Part shown: one piece after another, positions 39,101 to 49,365 of the stretch | Layout: the number at the start of each line of letters is the position of its first letter | Numbering within the stretch: the first letter of the stretch is position 1 | Assembly (NCBI GenBank): GCA_963978545.1 | Contig: OZ021732.1 | Location: 45,208,059 to 45,272,058 of the forward strand | Direction: 5' to 3' | Origin: Linyphia triangularis | Lineage: Eukaryota; Arthropoda; Arachnida; Araneae; Linyphiidae | Length of the DNA stretch: 64,000 nucleotides | Translations under genes and position numbers: made by a program | The notes under the pieces: generated by a model | What the model saw: the letters and a program-made list of their open reading frames with translations, nothing else | Told to the model about the DNA's origin: nothing | Databases searched by the model: none

Positions 39101-41954
39101 TTATTTTTTTTTTTTTTTTCATAGCACTTTATTTCCATATCACTAAAAACTATATCGAGCTAAAAGACGCTATTTTAATGGCCCGGAGGAGAAAAACCAT
39201 TAGATGGATAAAATTGTTTTAAAAAATTTATAATTAGAAAATATATTCTGCTTCATCATCGTACTTGAATTTTTAATAAGAGACCAATTTTGTTTGTTAA
39301 AAATAATATTTTGTTAGAAATCTAAATCTGTAGAGCAAAATATTTGGTCAGTAGGATGAATAAAAATGAAACATATTTTTCTTAAATTTACATTGTCTCT
39401 GCCATTTCGTTAAATTTGATTTGATTTATTAAATGTGCTTGATTTTTCAAATGTCAGAAATAAAACTCAAATGAAAAATATGGTGCAAAAAAAATTGTAT
39501 AACAAACTTATTGTACAGTACGCAAAAAAAAAAAATCCGAACGATGGTTATATCTTGTATTCTAATTGATCAAATTATAAAAGTCTAGTACCGGTGTAAA
39601 TCGTAGAAGGTCTTTGTTAATTGTATATAATGTTTTCTATCATGAAAGGTCATCTACATATTTAAACTAAACCAAACTTTGAAAAGTTCAATGGCAACCC
39701 CATAATATTATACCATATTTAGATTTAGCATCCAAAAAACGGTGAAATGCAAAATTTCTTAATTTTCCAATGAGTGCTTAGAAATTTAAATAAGGTAAAA
39801 GAATTGAAAAATTATTCTTAAAAGAAAAAATTACTTTTTTGGCCATAAATTCTTAATTAATATATTTTAGTAATTTTTGTTTCAAACGATAATTTGTTAA
39901 ATGCCAAATATAAATAGCCATCAACTTTTGCACCAAACAGTTTTTTAATAATTATTAATAACTTATTATAACTAATTTGCACTTTCATTAGATTTACGGT
40001 CATGGGCGAAAACCCCTCCAGAATTTTTTTTCATTCCATTTTGACTTTTGGTTCTCAAACTTTTAGCGAAAATGTTAAAAAGCTCAGTTTAAGGGAACGC
40101 GTAATAGATTACGTCTTGAAGCACATAAACGTTGGATCCTTCCCCGCTTTAAGGAAATTTGCCCTGAAGATCGGCCAAAACATTTTCGCTCATAAGTGCC
40201 GTGTTTCTCAACATAAGGAACTGAAATTCGGTTATTACGGCAAATGAAGTATATTAAATCGAATGAAAATATTAAATATAGGCTTTCGTATTGAAATTTT
40301 TAAAGATAGAGTTAAATTTACTTAGTATACACCTCAATAAGAAAATATTTTTGCACCAGACATATAGAAAATCTCAAACAAAACATTTTGGTGCAAACCT
40401 CTAGATTCTAAGATAATTAGAACCCAAGATATAGCCATCGTTCGACCTTTTTTTTTTGCGTACTGTGTAGGAAGGTTTAATTGTATGAAGATGGTTTCAA
40501 AGAGTAGTAACGTAATATAAAATACCACACAAATATAGAGAGGTAATCTGAAAATATGAATCAGATGGGATGGACAGACCAGTTGCTTCAAGTTATATGT
40601 TTCATAACTTAAAAAGACAATTTCAAATACGTGATGAAAGGCAAAAGTAATATCCTGAATTAAAATCTTTCAATTAGGAATAGGATACGATTTTAAAATG
40701 TACCTACATTTAATGTTTATTGCTGAAATAATAAATTAGAAGGAATTATCAGTGTCAAAAGATACCAGAACGTTAGGTGATCAAAACCTGTCTTATAATA
40801 TCCCTTCATCTAAAACTCTCGAACATCTTGGAGCATTTCCATCTTTAGAACAATCAATAAACGATGGATTTAGCACCTTTCCTTCGCGATTTCAAAGTGC
40901 GTCTTTTTATGGATACATAAAACATTATTTATTAAAATATTAAAAATCCTAGTACAATTTAGTGACAGTTATTGATTTGAAAAGAAAATTCGCATTTTTT
41001 TCCATCATACTTGTCTAAGGAATTGATAAATTTTTTGAAAACAAAAACGTATTTTTTTTTTTTTTTTTTATCAAACACTTATTTTTGTAACTTCTAAAGG
41101 TGAACCTATAAATAAACCAACCAAAAGTCAATCATTAATTCTTAAACCGCTGAGTGATGTAGGTAAATAAATTTTAACTGACTTACCTCACATCGGGAAA
41201 GCAATCAGAACAGTTAGAATGTAAGAATTCCACGATCAAGCTTCGTAAGTGATGGCATTCTGCAGTCCCCCCCCCCCCCTTTGAACTAAAACACCCGAAG
41301 GCAATCGTAGGATTTGCGTCGGTTATTGGTGGGTTATCTGGGTATTCTTCCACTTGAAACTGAAATGAAGAGCAGTTTCCAATTGAAAAACTTCCCTGAA
41401 AGAATTCTCTCCTTCACACAAAAGCTAATCCAACAAAGCTCCGGCTCAATATGGTACTCATGTGATTCTTACGACAGAAATACCTCAAAATAGCTTCTAA
41501 CAAGCAATTCTTGTAACAATAAAAAGAGTCATTTAATGAACACATATTAGATCTATTTTGTAAGGCTGTTTTGCAGATTTCTATATATTTCGAAGGTAGT
41601 GAAGAAAATATGAATTCAGCTCACTTAGGTAACTGAAAGTTCATTACTACTGTATTAATTACTGCAATTTCTATTCTTCAGGTTCGTAAATCGGTACGCC
41701 ATCATTTTGAACAATGGCGTGACCAAAGAGGTCTCGGAGGAGGTGGAAGACGCCAGCTACGGTGCAGCGACGGTACAGCCAATGGTTCTGAGGGGTATCG
41801 ACTGTACCCGAATCGTGGCATACGGGACCGGACCAGCTGCATCAGTCTGTCCACAAGCGGAACCTGGCTGAGCAGCTATAAGAATACTGGTACACAAAGG
41901 CCCAGCAACGGTTCTTCGTACAGCCCAGTACCGGTGAGAGATGAGCCATTGTGA
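20257..41954 (+). CDS. Dh44-R: DH44/CRF-like diuretic hormone receptor, 3' part (six exons)
   Basis: Class B GPCR that in arthropods binds DH44, the CRF-like diuretic peptide, and signals through Gs and cAMP at the plasma membrane. Exons: 20257-20356, 28861-28927, 29507-29592, 34006-34138, 37219-37260 and 41682-41954. All have AG/GT borders and join in phase. The encoded part starts in TM4 (TPWAIVKSLY) and continues with the extracellular loop 2 cysteine (GCPWHKKDD), TM5 (GPILLVLLMN, then IMWVLITKLR), TM6 (YRKAAKALLVLIPLLGVTY), TM7 (STQGFTVAVLYCFLNGEV) and a 90-residue tail ending RDEPL. The CPW motif and IMWVLITKLR followed by YRKAAKALLVLIPL are closest, from memory, to insect DH44 receptors and vertebrate CRF receptors. 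A calcitonin/DH31 or PDF receptor is less likely. The signal peptide, hormone-binding ectodomain and TM1-TM3 were not found; the upstream exon should end in a Trp codon plus G. Confidence 0.9.
20357..20999. other. Intron sequence, AT-rich
   Basis: Begins with the GTGAGT donor region. No element recognised before the hairpin at 21001. Confidence 0.5.
21001..21345. repeat. Large palindromic hairpin (foldback element)
   Basis: Two arms of about 145 bp are near-perfect inverted copies: ATACATAGTT at the left, AACTATGTAT at the right, and AACGATCTGTATTTTAATAT close to the centre. They are joined by a TA-repeat core. Only a handful of mismatches are visible. The outer ends fit a TA-target MITE or a foldback element, but target duplications cannot be told from the surrounding TA-rich DNA. 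Confidence 0.85.
21652..22480. other. Intron sequence, nothing recognised
   Basis: An 87-codon frame at 21652-21915 shows no domain and no splice context. It is probably chance, though the local composition is slightly less AT-rich. Confidence 0.4.
22490..26585 (-). mobile_element. 4-kb DNA transposon with very long inverted repeats
   Basis: The left arm (about 22515-23390) and the right arm (about 25660-26560) are diverged inverted copies. Shared landmarks include TTCCTGCATGTGCCAGACTT (left) with its complement near 26294, the GTGACTTTAGTGTACTAAACAC block with its complement near 25890, and TAAGAGTGATTTTCTGAGA near both outer ends. The arms thus approach 900 bp. Between them lies a decayed minus-strand gene. 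The exact ends and target duplication are not resolved, so the superfamily is open. The whole element sits in the 8.5-kb receptor intron. Confidence 0.75.
23825..25250 (-). pseudogene. Decayed zinc-finger protein of the long-inverted-repeat transposon
   Basis: On the minus strand, pieces of one protein can be followed in order. Near 25235-25050 is EMGLKIIRSEFNDPQRGKDD, containing an F-x-x-P-Q-x-G-K-D core. Near 24793-24712 is a C2H2-type finger (PDVECTATF, then LDNHALDRQH) whose first cysteine codon has become TGA. Near 24560 is a GWALEE piece. Near 24118-23825 is a frame with YQYEFKFLHKIGANQYDRLK and then EVIFYGPLKV. From memory this order resembles large uncharacterised zinc-finger proteins scattered through invertebrate genomes; I cannot name the family. 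Multiple stops and frame changes make it a pseudogene. Confidence 0.5.
26586..28860. other. Intron sequence with T runs and an ATT microsatellite
   Basis: T-rich tract near 27007-27033 and (ATT)n near 27053-27074. No element ends found. It ends in the polypyrimidine tract and TTCCAG of the next exon. Confidence 0.5.
28861..28927 (+). CDS. Dh44-R: Receptor exon: loop 2 cysteine and start of TM5
   Basis: Preceded by TTCTTTCCAG, followed by GTAAGAATG. It completes the glycine codon, then encodes CPWHKKDDYDYLFMGPILL and ends at LLVLL in phase 0. The cysteine should form the disulphide to the top of TM3. Length 67 nt; the intron before it is 8504 bp and full of transposons. Confidence 0.92.
29507..29592 (+). 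CDS. Dh44-R: Receptor exon: TM5 end and intracellular loop 3
   Basis: Preceded by CCCCTTTCTATAG, followed by GTGAGTATA. It encodes MNIYFLGQIMWVLITKLRAA and then TSVESKQY plus two bases of an arginine codon. The KLRAATSVES stretch is the intracellular loop 3 that contacts the G protein in this family. Confidence 0.93.
29747..30039. mobile_element. hAT-type MITE in receptor intron
   Basis: 293 bp with ends CAGGGGTGTAGT and, inverted, CAGAGTTGTAGT, flanked by a perfect 8-bp duplication GTCATATT (29739-29746 and 30040-30047). Subterminal GGTACG and CGTACC motifs occur on both sides. Non-coding. Confidence 0.88.
30048..31102. other. Intron sequence, AT-rich
   Basis: No supported feature. Confidence 0.45.
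31103..32850. mobile_element. Tc1/mariner-like non-autonomous element, diverged copy
   Basis: The left end (CAATGCACACAAAAATCTGA, preceded by TA) and the following ATCTTGTATTCTAATTGAT match the element at 39516. The right part near 32765-32790 (GAACCGAATATATAGCTATC) matches the other end of that element. The exact right boundary is lost in a G run (32790-32804) and T runs. A further dispersed repeat lies inside at about 32279-32425. No coding remnant seen. Confidence 0.5.
32279..32425 (+). repeat. Interspersed repeat Rep-C, copy 1
   Basis: Contains GTAATCCAATCGGACTGAAACTTGGTAGA followed by GATGCATTCTATCAAAATTT. About 145 bp are matched in reverse orientation at 63505-63650. Family unknown. 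Confidence 0.6.
33110..33156. repeat. T homopolymer, about 46 bases
   Basis: Pure T tract in the intron. It may be an old poly(A) tail in antisense orientation; no body is recognised. Confidence 0.8.
34006..34138 (+). CDS. Dh44-R: Receptor exon: TM6 and start of TM7
   Basis: Preceded by a T-rich tract and TATTTTACAG; the donor is CAGGTACCAC. One base completes the arginine codon, then 44 codons run from KAAKALLVLIPLLGVTYIVV to AILLSTQ in phase 0. PLLG is the class B TM6 kink motif. Extracellular loop 3 (TPTHRTAR) is short and basic. Confidence 0.95.
34139..35745. other. Intron sequence, AT-rich
   Basis: Nothing supported apart from the donor site at its start. Confidence 0.45.
35746..36310 (+). 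repeat. Interspersed repeat Rep-B, copy 1
   Basis: Blocks shared in order with 51330-52460 include AGAGGACTCTGTGTTA, GGGGACGTTTAGAACACCTTA, GCGCATGCGCAATTTTGATGA and TTATGCTGACC followed by ACACAGACAGACATTTTTTT. It is non-coding and may be the 3' part of a retroelement, since the last block is a common kind of terminal sequence in invertebrate repeats. Confidence 0.65.
36311..37218. other. Intron with an unexplained 131-codon minus-strand frame
   Basis: The frame 37065-36670 encodes an aromatic-rich protein with no domain I recognise. It could be chance or part of a decayed gene (see the region 37380-37830). It ends at the splice acceptor for the 42-nt exon. Confidence 0.3.
37219..37260 (+). 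CDS. Dh44-R: Receptor exon: 42-nt TM7 micro-exon
   Basis: Preceded by TAATCTTTTCAG, followed by GTAAGATA. It encodes exactly 14 residues, GFTVAVLYCFLNGE, in phase 0 at both ends. A symmetrical TM7 exon of this length is also known in several vertebrate class B receptors, where skipping it gives variants with altered signalling. Skipping it here would keep the reading frame. Confidence 0.93.
37380..37604 (-). other. Unassigned minus-strand frame, protein-like composition
   Basis: 74 codons starting MLVLARGGNSDILFDMYLWC and including RNPYGGLEDNENIDNASFEI. Amino-acid composition is more protein-like than other chance frames here, and GC content is higher through about 38200. There is no domain or splice evidence. 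It may be a fragment of a decayed gene or transposon inside the receptor intron. Confidence 0.25.
38200..39515. other. Intron sequence, AT-rich
   Basis: Nothing supported; T run near 39107-39118. Confidence 0.45.
39516..40465. mobile_element. Tc1/mariner-like non-autonomous element
   Basis: 950 bp. The left end begins CAGTACGCAAAA directly after a TA (39514-39515). The right end is its inverted copy, finishing GCGTACTG at 40465 and followed by TG where TA is expected. The inverted repeats extend over about 55 bp, sharing GAACGATGG and TATATCTTG. An 81-codon frame (40002-40247) with SLRERVIDYVLKH might be a remnant helix-turn-helix, but this is weak. No catalytic domain. A second, more diverged copy starts at 31103. 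Confidence 0.75.
40466..41681. other. Last receptor intron, 3' part
   Basis: AT-rich, with a T run near 41051-41068 and a C run near 41267-41279. Ends in CTATTCTTCAG. A 63-codon frame at 40752-40943 shows no domain. Confidence 0.5.
41682..41954 (+). CDS. Dh44-R: Receptor terminal exon: helix 8 and cytoplasmic tail
   Basis: Preceded by CTATTCTTCAG. It encodes VRKSVRHHFEQWRDQRG (helix 8 side), a glycine run (GLGGGG), then a Ser-, Arg- and Tyr-rich tail of likely phosphorylation sites, ending in RDEPL and TGA at 41952-41954. In total 90 codons. GC content is well above the flanks. A GTGAGA at 41934-41939, just before the stop, could act as an alternative donor. Confidence 0.9.
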   Translation, partial: VRKSVRHHFEQWRDQRGLGGGGRRQLRCSDGTANGSEGYRLYPNRGIRDRTSCISLSTSGTWLSSYKNTGTQRPSNGSSYSPVPVRDEPL

Positions 41955-44600
41955 GATCACCTTTGTAACAACTAAGTGAAAATGAGTTGAAAGGAAGTAT
42001 TGAATATAACCACATTGGGATTCGGAAGATAGAACTCTGGAAGTGGCTTTTACGTGTTCTTTTTCGTTGTATTGGTTCCCGTTCTACTTAGTAAACCAAT
42101 TAATGTCACCGTATCTACCAGCTGAAACTTTCTTGCGAGAGTTTCAAGGACGTTAAGACCAGAGCCAGGAGCACTCAGGCTACAACGAAGTGCCAGACAG
42201 GGAAAAAAGTATGTGAAAGTTTGCCTGAATCATTGAATTTACATGGAGGAAAAATTCAGAAATAGCGCACATGAAGTCTTATAAGTCTCAGTGATTGCAT
42301 CTAAGTAAACCGATTCCTCTTACATGAAATCTATTTAAGCACTTAACTAGCAAGAAAACAAAGCAAAATGGCAACTGATCAGCTTAACGACCGCTATCAG
42401 TGAGGAATGAGACGATAGAAGTTCGAGTTCCTATAACTGCGAGACACTTGGGAAACAGATCAAGAGAAACATTTCATGAATCTTTAGGATTTTTTTAGGT
42501 TGAAAGTATGACGAGAAGTAATACATGAGGCAATTAAAGAATTTATCACATGTTTTTCTGTTCATACTAAGTCTTCTGTAACATATACCCGTGATATCAG
42601 GCACACATTTTATAGACTATATAAGAGCAGAAAACATAGCAACAAATCACTACATAACTTAGTATTGATGTGGGTTGTAACAAATATAAGTTCGAGTCTT
42701 AATATTTGTTTTTTATTGAAGAAAAACTACTTGAAGGAAACATTACACGAGAAATTTGAATTTTGAAGGGTGGCAAATAATGTAGAAGTATAGAAGAATA
42801 ATGCCTCTTGCGCCACGTTGATCGCACATTTATCTGAGGATGACAGGCAAAATATATTCAACTTGAATCCGAATGAAATCTGGTTTACTGAGCAGCTGCA
42901 AAAACAAGCAGTCTAAGGACTGCATCATAAATTGATATTCATATAAAAAAAAAAAAAAACTGATTTCACGATTGCCTGCACAGAGATACGGCTACCTAGA
43001 ACAGAGAAATCTGAATAGATGAAGTAGTGAACTATAAATGGATACTTTGTTATTCACCTTTATTGTACGAGATAAGCATTTTATTTTGTAACTATATTAT
43101 GCAACTAATAGATGTAGGTGTGATATTGGTTGCGAGAGGTCTGTTAAACTGTATATAGAAGCAAGGACTGACACACACTTTTACGCCGCATTGTTCGCAC
43201 TTTCATCTTCGTTAGCATCATGGAACAAGAAGTTAACTTAAGAATCCTCTGCTTAAGTATCATTTATAATTTAAGTCTACATTCCATTGTGCTTTGGAAA
43301 ACGCATCATGTGCTGTATATTTTAACATAATGGATAGTGAGGATTAACAGGACGTTAAATGGAGATCAGTACTGCTTGATACGGTGCAAGATTCTACGAT
43401 ATGAACGTGTTTGTAAATGCGTTGCAACAATGTGTGGAAACTGAGAGGAAATTCCAAAATAGTCCAAGATTATGCAGATAACTTTGCGTGCGTTGATCGT
43501 GCGTTCATCTGTACTTACCAATTCATTTCTGCATACATCAGAACTCGAATTGAACCAAATTTTGTGTACAGATGTACAATTTAAAAACATGTTTCTAATT
43601 TTTCTAACTTGCGACAACGAACATGCTTTAAAAAGTACCACATGCATTGTTTAGTACAATGAACAAAACGTACGGGTGTACTGTTCTTAATAAATGCGAT
43701 TAACATGTTACGGGTTGAAAGTGCATCAATATTGATATGAATTGTACTATGTACAAGCAGTTTCATTTTCTAACTAAGTACAAAAAGTGCAGCAATTACA
43801 TTTTTATAGAAACACCGAAAATTCATAAGCTGGTGCGTTTTCATTAAATTACAGCTCATTAAACTTTGATATTCGCGACTTTAAACTCGCACTGTAGTAG
43901 TCAATCTTGGGTTGATTTGGTTTTAGTGGCGCAAAGGAAACACTTGGGCCATACTGCGCTTATAATCAATCTTTAAGACAGTACTGTCACATTACATTCA
44001 GTACATGAGCAAATTGTCCCTCACGATATTAAGACGCTAATATCGTAAATCAATTGAGTTTCGATTTCCTCCTGCTAGATTTACAGTGCAGATTGTTTTG
44101 AATGTATTTTAATGGGTGTCGAAGATTTCGTGCTCGGAGACTTCATGTGTGAAGTGTTTGTTGCTCAAGTCGGCAGTATTATTGATATTGGAGTGTTACT
44201 TTGTTCAAAAATCATATTCTCACATCATTTAAAAGCTTCGCAAGATATATGTGATGCAACAGTACCCAATATTTTAACGGTGACATGCTTAGTTCACAAC
44301 TATATCAGTAGCTGAAAAAAATCCGGTATGCCCTCCATTTTGGAGAATGAAAAGCTGAAAGAAATCCTCACACGATTCCTGAGCTGAAAACGAACATCAT
44401 AACAGCCATTTCTGACATCTTCGCAGTCTCACGAAACCTGGTAAAATGAGCACGCTTTTGTGATGGTGAAAGGGTATGTCATTTCGAATATTTATTGTAA
44501 CATCGCAAGTGTGTCTGCTAAAAAATAAAATCCAACATTTCAACTAATCTCTATGATGAATTAATTTAAATTTTCGAACTTATACTTTTAAGGGCAGGTG
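41955..44600 (+). other. Dh44-R: Probable receptor 3' UTR and downstream sequence
   Basis: Directly after the stop codon the sequence is less AT-rich than the introns and free of recognised transposons, as expected for a long 3' UTR. AATAAA signals occur at 43689-43694 and 44524-44529; either could end the mRNA. Three diverged copies of a TTGATCGCAC-TTCATCT motif occur near 42818, 43191 and 43493. The extent is inference. Confidence 0.45.
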
Positions 44601-46904
44601 AACTTTGATGTGCGTGACTTTAAACTCAACGTATATAAGGTGCGAAAAAATTATTATCCGATTCTGGCTGTCTGGATTCCGAAAAAAAAAATTAAAAAAA
44701 TAACAATAAGCGATATTCTAACAGATGCTGCATTTACCATGAGAGTAAATGACTGGAAGACTTTAAGAGATATGTTCAATTGTGAACAAGGATTGAATCA
44801 CTGTATTGAGCTGTATATTTTAATGCTGGAGAACTTTCAACTTACAACCAACTTTACTAAACTTATATAGAACAACATTTATAATATGGTGACTTGTACA
44901 GAAAGTGAAACGATGAAAATAAGATATACCTGAAGTCAGAACCACTCAGATTGAAAACAGCAGCATGCAATTCACTGTTAATCAGAATGAAGTTATGAAA
45001 AAAAATCTGATAACAGGTGAAATACTAATTGACACTTTTGACAGACAATTTATACACTACTCGTGATCCTTTTTTATGGAGGACAGATGTTACTATAATG
45101 ACTGACTAAGATGTTTGAATTTATTGTTTCCGTATAAAATTGGCTAATATGGAAATGTTCTGTAAAGAAATGTTTACGTAAAACCGTTGACGTCAATTTT
45201 ATAACGCAAATCCTCATTTTCACTAAACCACAAAAGTAAAATTCATAATAACATGTCAGTTAAATAATTCCCATTAAATTATCCTCATTGTAAGTGTTAA
45301 AAATCTCTGCATGAATTAAAGGTATATGTAAAGTGTGTACTAGTGTTCTCTTTATAATATAATCATTAAGAAAATTATAATGCGATTTTTTTCCCCTCAA
45401 TATACTTTTGAAAGAATTATAATTTATATAATTAGATCAAAGAATTATAATTAATATAATGCAGAAACTAGAGATTAAGTACTTTATGAAAAGCTTCGAA
45501 ATTACTTGTTTTATTTAGTAAGTAAGAATTACAATGATAATGATTGAAAAAAAAACTCATACGCATCTTGGAAGGAAGAGTTAACATTATAAGTATATTT
45601 ATTGGTTTATAATATGGGGAAGGGGGGGGAGGTGGAGAGATAAAGATAAATAATTTATTTTGCCTAAAAATCTTATAATGTCTGTTTCCGCCGACATGAC
45701 AAACAGCATTATTTTGCCAAAAGAAGTTCCTTGATTGATTTCCATTTATGCAAAAAGTTTTGAGCCGGCTATTATCGGAATAGATTTCTGAAGTGCTTAA
45801 GTTTGAAGAAATGTCCAATTGTTATACTGAATTATTTAAGCCATATTGTAGTTCTTACCAAGCATGATCGTTTTATATTGAGGGCTGTTACCTTAATACT
45901 TGTATATAAGAGTATTTTAACTAGTGCTATTTACCTTATGCATATCGCTTACCATTTCCGAATTATGCTTTGATGAATGACTATTTTATGAAAGGTTCAG
46001 GAATTTCAGTATTTACCTTGTGCCAATACGCAACACAGATGTAAAGCAAATTATTGATATTATATATGTACTAGTTGGTTATTTAGCTTTGTATGATCAT
46101 AGAAGTTTTCAAGAGAACTGGTAAAATATATGTTTTACATATGGGATGTCGAGAGCCTGCAGTGGGAATAAACGAATATAATACTTTAACATTTCTTCAT
46201 TGATATAAAAATTAGATAATCTTTTCTTCTTTTAACGTGCAGAAGTGTCACCAGTAAGGAGCAAGGTGAACCTACACCCTCTAATTTTTTGAAAATTAAA
46301 AATTAAAAGAGAAAAATTTGTAAAATACATAACAAAATTAATCAGATGGATTTTTAAATTATTCATTTGAAAATGAAATAATGCAAAACTATTAGTAAGT
46401 ATTTCAGTAAGAAATCTATTTATAATTTCTGAGAAATCAAGGTTTGAATACAAAAGTTTACCAATTTGCACCCTTCTGAAATCCCGATCTGTACCCTCCT
46501 CCAAATAATCTTGCCGACCCGACGTCCATGCCTACGTACATGGAACAACTTCACTTAATACAATTTATAAATTGTTTCTCAAAATCCCCATCGCATGGAC
46601 AATGATAGTACACAAACTTTATGATTAAAAAAACGTGCTCGGAACTGAATGAAGTTCGTTTGCATAGTCGGCTATCACTCTAACAACTAAACAAAAAATG
46701 ACAACTCGTAGGTGTATTAATGTGAAGTTAATTTTTAGGTAAAAGGCATTTAAGATAGGCTCAAATTTTTGTGTCTAATACATTATTATCAACCCGAGTA
46801 ATTTCCTGAAAAATATTCAGAACAGTATAATTTTTTTTTCCTTCTGCATATATAACATTAAGAAAGAACATGGAGAATTAAGTTGGTTAGTTTGTATGCT
46901 CAAC
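44601..46904. other. Intergenic DNA, nothing certain
   Basis: A 90-codon plus-strand frame (44598-44870, starting MNFDVRDFKLNVYKV) has no recognised domain. Its first bases resemble a stretch at 43863 (AACTTTGATATTCGCGACTT), suggesting an old local duplication. A G run occurs near 45615-45632. Confidence 0.35.
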
Positions 46905-47046
46905 GACCTATTTTTATGCAGAATAACGACTAGTCAGGCCGGAATATTCTGAACCACAACGAACATCCACGCCTAACCCAGGATTCGAACCTGACACCTT
47001 TAGCATGCGAGGCCAGAGCGCTAACTACACAGCTATCAGGTGGGCC
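46905..47046 (-). mobile_element. tRNA-derived SINE, minus orientation
   Basis: On the minus strand the head reads GTGTAGTTAGCGCTCTGGCC (A-box region) and then GGTTCGAATCCTGGGTTAGG (B box GGTTCGAATCC, plus-strand near 46980-46990). The body continues to ACAAACTAACCAACTT, again a CAACC-like tail, so the element may run on to about 46880. Flanking duplications are not resolved. Confidence 0.75.
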
Positions 47047-47699
47047 TATAGTGAATCAAAAAAAAAAATTAAATTTCCAGTGTTAAGTTAGATGCTTTTA
47101 CTTGCGAGATTTTAAACATGCACAACATGAGACATTTTTGAAAAATCTTCTTTGTAGTTTTCTTTTAATATTCCCCTCAATACATTCAAGGATAAAGAAA
47201 GAGTTTCCTCTAAAGCTAAAGAAAGAGAAGTTAAAATTTGTTTTAGAGTATTAATTTTATGTCCTCGATTTCATCGTATGTATATAGTGGTAATACTGCG
47301 TAACAAGTATGGAGAAACACATTGTCTAATGTCTACATATTGTAATTAAGTTTGTCCAGAAGAACATTTTTATTTCATGTCGATTGCAGGATCATTTTCT
47401 AAAGTACAGCATCGTATATTTCATTGCTTAATTTTTTAACATGGCATAATCGAGTCGTTATTGCTTACTTTGGGGAGCACTTCAAATTACTTTATTTGCT
47501 TACAAGATGACCCATAAGTAGCAAGATGTTATGAAAAATTTACATTTGAATGTAGGACGATATAAAGTAAAAAAGAAGTTTTTCACTTTGGGTGAAAGAA
47601 AAAAACTTTTTTTTACACATTTCTGTAAAATCATCATTTTTCTTAATCTATAATATATTTTTTATAACGTGTGAAAATTAAACTTTATTTAAACAATTT
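47047..47699. other. AT-rich intergenic DNA
   Basis: No supported feature. Confidence 0.45.
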
Positions 47700-48226
47700 T
47701 AATCAGAAATTGTGCTGAAAGTAGCACTTTACTGCGAAGAGTGCACAAATTTTATGTAGTTTTGGTATAGAAATAAAATTTTAAGAAGAGATTCATTGAC
47801 TGGAATTGCCAACTTTAGTTTATGTAAGTATTAAAGATATTTTTTACACGTGATTATAAAAAATATGTGTGCAACGTGTGGGAAATAATTTTTTCAAACT
47901 CGGCAAATTATTACTCATGCTATCACACTCGTCAAATACATTTTGCCTCTCTTTGAAAAAGTTTTACTTTCTCAACTAGTTGCATAAATAACTATTTTTT
48001 TTAATAGTGTGCAAGAAATTATATTTTTTTTTATCAAACATCGTGTCAAAAGTAAGACTTTAACGCGAGGAGTGCGGTAAAGTAACTTTATCGCACTAGT
48101 ACGCTACTTAGTGCTACAAAATACTTAACTTCACGCCACGTAATCAAATTTTATATTGTCTTAATATAAAAAGGACATTTTCAGAAGATATTCATCGACT
48201 GTAGTTGCCAACATAAATATATACAT

Positions 48227-49199
48227 TAGGGTGATTCATTTTTTCGAACTTTCGATTTTTTACCGGGGCACCGCCTTAAAAGTTGCTTAGTAATAAAATA
48301 TTCTGCCATGCAAAATTTTATTAAAATTTATTAACATTTAGAGGTGGCGCATAGCGGTCAAATATAGCAATTTTTTGCAATTTCTATACTAAAACGCTTA
48401 ATACATTATTAAACCATTAAAAAAAATCATCTAAAGTCAATGTACAAGTTACAACGTCTTTTGCTTATTACAGCATCATATAAAAAAAAATCGGTGTTTA
48501 GATGTCGAAAAACGACACGGCGACGCCAGAAAGACAAATATTGAGATTTGTCGCTAGCGCACTCGTATATGAAATGAATTTGCACTCGAACTGTTATACA
48601 AGAGTGGTCAGTTGCTTTGTGTTATTCCAAAAATCGTATGTTTTTTATGTTTAATGTAAATTTGATCGGATTGTGAGGACAAATGTTTTGATACGAAAAT
48701 ATACTGGTGTGGTTGGTTGGACAGTTAGCTCAGATAATTACTGTAAGTAAACTTTCCTGGAAACGTGAAGTTGCTTCAAATTTCTGTCATCATCTGATTC
48801 GAAATATGTTTTGTGAAATGGTACAAAAGTTTCTAAAGTTGTTTTGTCAATCTGAGCCAGCTAAATTTAACATAAGCCTTAACTCTATACGACGAGCTAG
48901 TTTCCAGACCTAAAAAAAAAGTATTTTATTAGAAAAGTGATAATTACTGGTGAATTTTCAGTGTAAGCAGGTATACTAACAATACCATCAATCTTTATCA
49001 TCAAAATATATAACATCAAATATTGTATTCTACACTATCAAAGACTATTTCCCATGCAAAATATAAAAACGTTTATAATGTATGTTATGTTACATTGAGG
49101 GTAATGTAAGGCTTTGCATGAAATTATTAAAATTAAAGTTGGTTGCGCCACCTCTAAATATTTTCCAATTTTCATCAAATTCAGCATTATTATTATTAT

Positions 49200-49259
<60 letters not shown>

Positions 49260-49268
49260 TGGGTGTGG

Positions 49269-49365
<97 letters not shown>

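Noticed and set aside
20257..41954. Calcitonin/DH31 or PDF receptor identity
   Set aside because: TM5-TM6 (IMWVLITKLR, then YRKAAKALLVLIPLLG) and the CPW loop fit DH44/CRF receptors better. This is from memory and should be checked by phylogeny.
41757..41960. 67-codon minus-strand frame
   Set aside because: Antisense shadow of the GC-richer terminal receptor exon.
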